The translations under genes and the position numbers were made by a program. Of a stretch of DNA of 64,000 nucleotides, positions 59,847-64,000 are shown one piece after another (the stretch's first letter is position 1; each line of letters begins with the position of its first letter). The stretch is from Coffea arabica (taxonomy: Eukaryota; Streptophyta; Magnoliopsida; Gentianales; Rubiaceae): positions 12,959,557 through 13,023,556 of the forward strand of contig NC_092320.1 in assembly GCF_036785885.1 (NCBI RefSeq), written 5' to 3'. Below the pieces are notes generated by a model. That model made no database searches and was not told where the DNA came from. It was given only the letters and a program-made list of their open reading frames with translations.

Positions 59847-61683
59847 TGATTTATCGCAAGTATACAAATCGTGAGCGAGTATAGGATATTAAGGATCGAT
59901 TTCACAGGGAAGATTGCAATTACCGGTGTTTTTCGAACTCTTTTATTATCTAGACTACCATAAATATGAAAGTAATGAAAATTAGCACTAGAAAGCTTCT
60001 AGAGATATGGAATTCCTTACTACTCTTGCAAATGAAGTTATCGGTTAAGTGAATGCTATAATCTTGGCTAGTTATGGCGTAATTTCCTAATGTATGTGAA
60101 ACCTACTATCGTAGTGAATCAACTATACTTGTAATTAAGCCATACCTACTCTCGTGGTTATGAAATTAACTACAAGTTCATTTCTTCTATGAAATTACAT
60201 GAAACAAGTCACTTAAACCACATAGGTGCACCTCTACTTTCGTGAGTGAACTCCTTATGTTTACCACTTCCTTGAACTAGTGATAAATTCCAATTCTCAT
60301 TGCAAATTTAACACCTTTAGATAATCACAACTAATGGCCGGTTAATCATGATGAGAAAAGCAAAAGTGATAAATAACTTGCTCAAAATAATATCACCAAA
60401 TAACCAAATAAACATCACTAACAAAATATAGAAAGTTCATCCATACTCTAGGCATTAACTTTAAAAATACATAATAAACCTAAAATCCAAAACTTGTATA
60501 TTAATCATACTTAAGAATCCATTACAAAAGATAAAAAGTTGGAGAAGAGATAACCTATGTCACTTGAGTTTCAACTCCTCCTTCTTCATCTCCATCTTCA
60601 TCCTAATCTAGCTAATATACAAGAAGGATGAACTAACTAGCTAAACTATCCTCTACTAAGGAAATGGAAGAACTACATTTTTGTGGTAATTCTTGCACTC
60701 TCCAAGTTCCTACAAAAATTGCCAGCTCCAGAGAATATGACCAGCCTCAGTGTTTATCCTAAAATTCTGATATCCTCCATTTACCTACCGTATTTTTCTT
60801 CTCCCCTTTGATTCTCTAAATCTGGTGTTAACCAAGTTAACAAAACAAAGTTCCAACCTCTTGATTCTACTGTATATTTTTGACTTGACAATAAGCTATT
60901 TTTCTTCCTTTGTGCATCAGAAACATGTGCAGCCTACGTTTTCTCTCCAACTCTAGCTGGAAAGTAGTGTGAAGATGAGAAAAATGCCTGAGCAAATTAC
61001 AGCAATTCAGCTGCCATACGCATTTTCACTTTTGATCTCATTTAAATTGAAATTTTCTCTATGATAACCACCGAACTAGCTGTTACACAAAAGTTGTAGC
61101 CCTTTGAATTAGCGTTCCAATGCTTCAAGAATCATCTAATTTGGAGATCGGTGGATGGAGATATGGTCGAAATACCATAGACTAGTCAATTCTGGGTTTC
61201 AGCTTTCGACCATCCAGATAAGTTTCTGTGTTTCGACTTTTTGACCAGGAAAACGGCTGAATTGGACTTTGATGTTTTCATATCAAATGTAGATATATAT
61301 CTTAGCTTCAAAATGGTACCAAGATCACCTTGATCCGATTATTGTAGCTCGAGATATAGCCAAAATACCAAGATATTTCGAAACTGTCTTTACTTGAATT
61401 CCCTCAATTAAATGTTTTGTACTTCATGCCTTCTTTAAACCACTTCAATTCATCAATTATCATCCAATTCTTCTCAATTCACTCCAACTGATGATTGAAT
61501 CCTTAAACCTACAAAAACATGAAGTTCTTTCCATTAAAATCTATATAAATGCTATTTTTGCCAATTAAACCGCAACATAGATATCTTGACCAAAACCCTA
61601 ATTAATTAACTATAAAACTAGATAAAACACACCAAAACTAACTAATAAAACATACTAAAAATACGTAAAATATCCACTTATCA
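59847..61683. mobile_element. LTR-retrotransposon fossil (probable lone or partial LTR)
   Basis: The stretch begins TGATTTATCGCAAG and ends CCACTTATCA, giving the TG...CA ends of an LTR with inverse-related termini over about 1.8 kb. The wording just inside the left end (GCGAGTATAGG, GATCGATTTCACAGGGAAG) recurs in long terminal repeats of eudicot Ty3/gypsy-type elements as I remember them. I see no internal gag/pol region or second LTR nearby, so it looks like a solo or partial LTR. No matching target duplication is visible, which suggests an old, decayed copy. It is a relic and not a functional element. Confidence 0.45.
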
Positions 61684-62867
61684 CAAAGAACCAGCTGTTC
61701 AATCTTTTTTTGTTTTATTTTGCTTTCATCTTTTACGCTTTCCCCATTCTCACACCCTTCGCACCGCTCTTTTCAATCAACTATATTGCTGATATCCACC
61801 AAAAAAAATCATGCAAAGAAGCCAACTACACCTTGTCAAGATTCATCTCCGAAACATCTAAGAATGAAGTTAAATAGACTTTAAAAAAATAAATCAGAAG
61901 GACACAAATGTGCTTTCTGTCTCGTGTAAGCCCTAACAAGTTACAATTTGTCTTTGGCTTCCAAATTTCTAGAATACACACAAGTTGTACCATCTCAATT
62001 ATGTACACTTCTTTGGGTTTGCATAACATTTCTACTCATCCTCACTGACAGGTTTGATGGATAGTATTCTGCAATTTGGGTCAGAAACTACTCTGCAATT
62101 TGGGTCAGATACATTTTAGCTATCCATTTACCGCTACGAATAAGGTACCAATTGAACTGCTATTTACATCTCTCAAATGTGGTATAATAGAATATGTTTA
62201 GCAATTTTTTGATACTTTGATTCATCTTTAGTAATTTCATCATTTTATGGGCATATATACTGTATAATTACCTTAGCTTTTTACTGTAATTTATTTGTTT
62301 TTGAGTTCTCGCTATTACAAGCTGGAATTTACAATTTTTCCAATAAATTGTACTTCAGTTGGTAAATCATCTTTGGATATATCATTATACTGTTTGTTTG
62401 AATCTTTACTTGCATTCCGTAATGCAATATAAGATCACCAATTTTAGATTACTTTCTAGACATGAGAGTGTATCCTGTTTTGACAATGACTTTAAAGGCG
62501 CCCCAACAATGTTTCCTACTCTCATGGTTCTTTGATCTATACGATGTAAATATTGAACATTAATCCACTTTCTTGGACTGTGAGGAAATATTAGTGATGA
62601 GCAAAGTTAACAATCAAAGGCTTAATTGTATGAGTCTTTTTTCGGCCACCTATATTGTCAACGCCAGCCAAGTCATGATTTTCCCAATAAATTGTACTTT
62701 AGTAGGTAAATCATCTTTGAACTTATCATTCTAGTGTTTGTTTGAATCTTATCTTGCTTATTCAATAAATACAATATATAAATGAGGATTATAAGCATTT
62801 TAGTGTTGATTTTATTATTCATTTTCTACCCTTTCGATTAACTTAACCAATAACTAAGTTTTTTTTT
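61684..62867. other. Intergenic, no gene recognised
   Basis: AT-rich. A motif group (CAATAAATTGTACTT, GGTAAATCATCTTTG, ATTATACTGTTTGTTTGAATC) appears twice, near 62340-62404 and 62689-62748, so a short direct duplication of about 65 bases is present. No gene seen. Confidence 0.5.
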
Positions 62868-62995
62868 GGGAAAAATGCCAATTCAGTCCTCAAACTATTT
62901 CACTAAAGCCGATTTAGTCCTTTAACATTTTATCGCATGAATTAAGTCCCTTAACTAAAATTCTTGTGCCAATTTAGGACCTATACGGTGTCGTC
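62868..62995 (+). mobile_element. Mutator-type terminal repeat, left end only
   Basis: GGGAAAAATGCCAATTCAGT followed by GATTTAGTCCTTTAAC, AATTAAGTCCCTTAAC and TGCCAATTTAGGACC words is the layout of plant Mutator-like terminal repeats, and resembles the ends of the Pack-MULE at 30865. No inverse partner is found before the end of the window, so the element is either truncated or extends past 64000. Confidence 0.6.
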
Positions 62996-63481
62996 ATCCA
63001 AAACACATGTTTCTGTACACATACCAACGGCAAGGCAGGGACTTTTTTGGAAGTAAAAAAATACAATTTCTATGGGAAGCAAGACACCAGCCATTTTGTT
63101 CTTGCCTGTTCCATGCAAAAGACCCAATACAGTATCTGTCACAGTTTCATTCCCTCCCTTTCTATCTTCCTTGTTGAAATTCTTGAAATCATTTTCATTA
63201 TTCCTAAAACCCAGAAGAGAAAAAGGAAAATCTTTCAGTCAAAATTAAGAAAATTCAACACCAGCATGATTAGTCCTTAAGTTCACAAAACCCAGATGTT
63301 TAATTGCTACCACAATAACAAAGCAAACTTCACTGAGGCATTTCATCGAACACCTTTGCCGCATTTAATCATTACTAGCAATTTTCGAGCAACTGGATAG
63401 CCAAGCTCAATTTGCAATTCCAGGTCTGATTTGAATGTTTTGTTTTTGTTCTTGCCTATTTCCAATTCCTGTTTTTGAAGG

Positions 63482-63913
63482 TTAACCCTTGAGTAAGCCT
63501 GCGCTGTCGGAGGTCTTAAGACCAAGAAATTGAGGGGATCGCGTGGTATGAAGCTGCTTGACTTGCTCGGGAATAACAACGAGAATGCCGGGGAAGGAGT
63601 GAAGGGCATGAGCTTGGGAAACAGTGAGCTGAGCAGAGAAGCCGTGGAAGACGGTGTTGTAGGTATGGACAAGAAGAGGAGGGGGAGTGGTAGCAGCAAC
63701 GGTGGAATCATGAGATGAGCGGAGAGAGGTGAGGGAGGACTCATACCAGTGTTGGTGAGTGGGAAAGATGGAAGGCTTAGCATCGGGGTGAACTCGAACG
63801 ATGAATGGCTTGCGTTCTCTTTCAATGGCTAAGACAGGGGATGTTGAGAGGTGTAGGAGAAGTAAGAGAAACAGTGTAGCAGGGAAGAGGGGAAGATTGG
63901 AAGAGATGGCCAT
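63482..63913 (-). pseudogene. SBT1.5-like subtilase, 5' part only
   Basis: The ATG at 63913 opens a frame of 143 codons on the minus strand. It has a signal peptide (FPATLFLLLLLHLSTSPVLA, cleaved near residue 29) and the inhibitor I9 propeptide of a plant subtilase (FIVRVHPDAKPSIFPTHQHW, VHTYNTVFHGFSAQLTVSQA, PEQVKQLHTTRSPQFLGL, then AGLLK). SBT1.5 relatives continue into the catalytic domain (ESDFGSDLVIGVIDTG-type sequence), but here the frame stops at GGTTAA (63482-63487) and the DNA beyond has no subtilase similarity that I can see. Such genes are usually intronless and near 770 codons. AAGG|GTTAAC could in principle be a splice donor, but no catalytic exon is visible down to 61684. Most likely a truncated or captured fragment. 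Confidence 0.8.
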
Positions 63914-64000
63914 TTAATTTAACTGCTACTAGCATTTAGGGAGGAGGAAGAGAATGGTGGGAAGGGGTGGGTTTTTTGTTATGCAGTACACTGAAACTCC

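Noticed and set aside
63343-63825. 160-codon minus-strand frame overlapping the subtilase fragment
   Set aside because: Off-frame shadow of the SBT1.5-like frame; the serine/proline/leucine-rich composition reflects that.

Overview
This window is nuclear DNA from a flowering plant, almost certainly a eudicot. It is AT-rich, has short exons and long introns with plant-type GT...AG sites, and carries many plant transposon relics (hAT, PIF/Harbinger, Mutator). Species cannot be fixed from the sequence alone. Five host protein genes can be rebuilt exon by exon with an intact frame: an XBAT32-type ankyrin/RING ubiquitin ligase (+, 7784-13478, 508 aa), UTP23 of the ribosome-assembly machinery (-, 21296-24753, 283 aa), a plastid-type GNAT acetyltransferase (+, 36783-40341, 286 aa), the GPI mannosyltransferase PIG-B/GPI10 (+, 42395-47818, 547 aa) and a VAN3-binding-protein family member (DUF828 + PH, -, 49409-52637, 395 aa). 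A truncated SBT1.5-like subtilase 5' end lies at the right edge (-).

The most informative non-coding feature is a TAS3 trans-acting siRNA gene on the minus strand (about 17060-16600). It has a TATA box, a 57-codon ORF whose stop is 9 nt before a miR390 site with central mismatches, one tasiR-ARF, and a second, centrally paired miR390 site. The tasiR-ARF lies exactly in 21-nt phase with the predicted cut at the second site (sixth register). XBAT32 (known in Arabidopsis for ethylene biosynthesis and lateral-root control), TAS3 (which controls auxin response factors ARF2/3/4) and the VAN3-binding relative all touch hormone and vein or root patterning, but nothing suggests they are co-regulated.

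The rest is a layered transposon landscape. Examples: a PIF/Harbinger-like element carrying an intronless ribosomal protein eL39 copy (4346-5320); a 790-bp foldback Mutator-type MITE with a perfect 9-bp target duplication (5387-6176); a 2.5-kb hAT element with a perfect 8-bp target duplication, sitting upstream of UTP23 and carrying an exon-like GC-rich block (25402-27929); and a small hAT MITE (28428-35960) split by a tandem pair of 3.6-kb units, each holding a Pack-MULE with a dead AAA-ATPase (BCS1/At2g46620-like) fragment. Further right are an extremely AT-rich element with roughly 330-350-bp tandem repeats (57051-58894), an LTR-type fossil (about 59847-61683) and a lone Mutator-type terminal repeat (62868 onward).

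Regions without recognised genes are listed as such. All splice models were read by eye from consensus sites, frame continuity and remembered family sequences; none was checked by alignment or transcript data.
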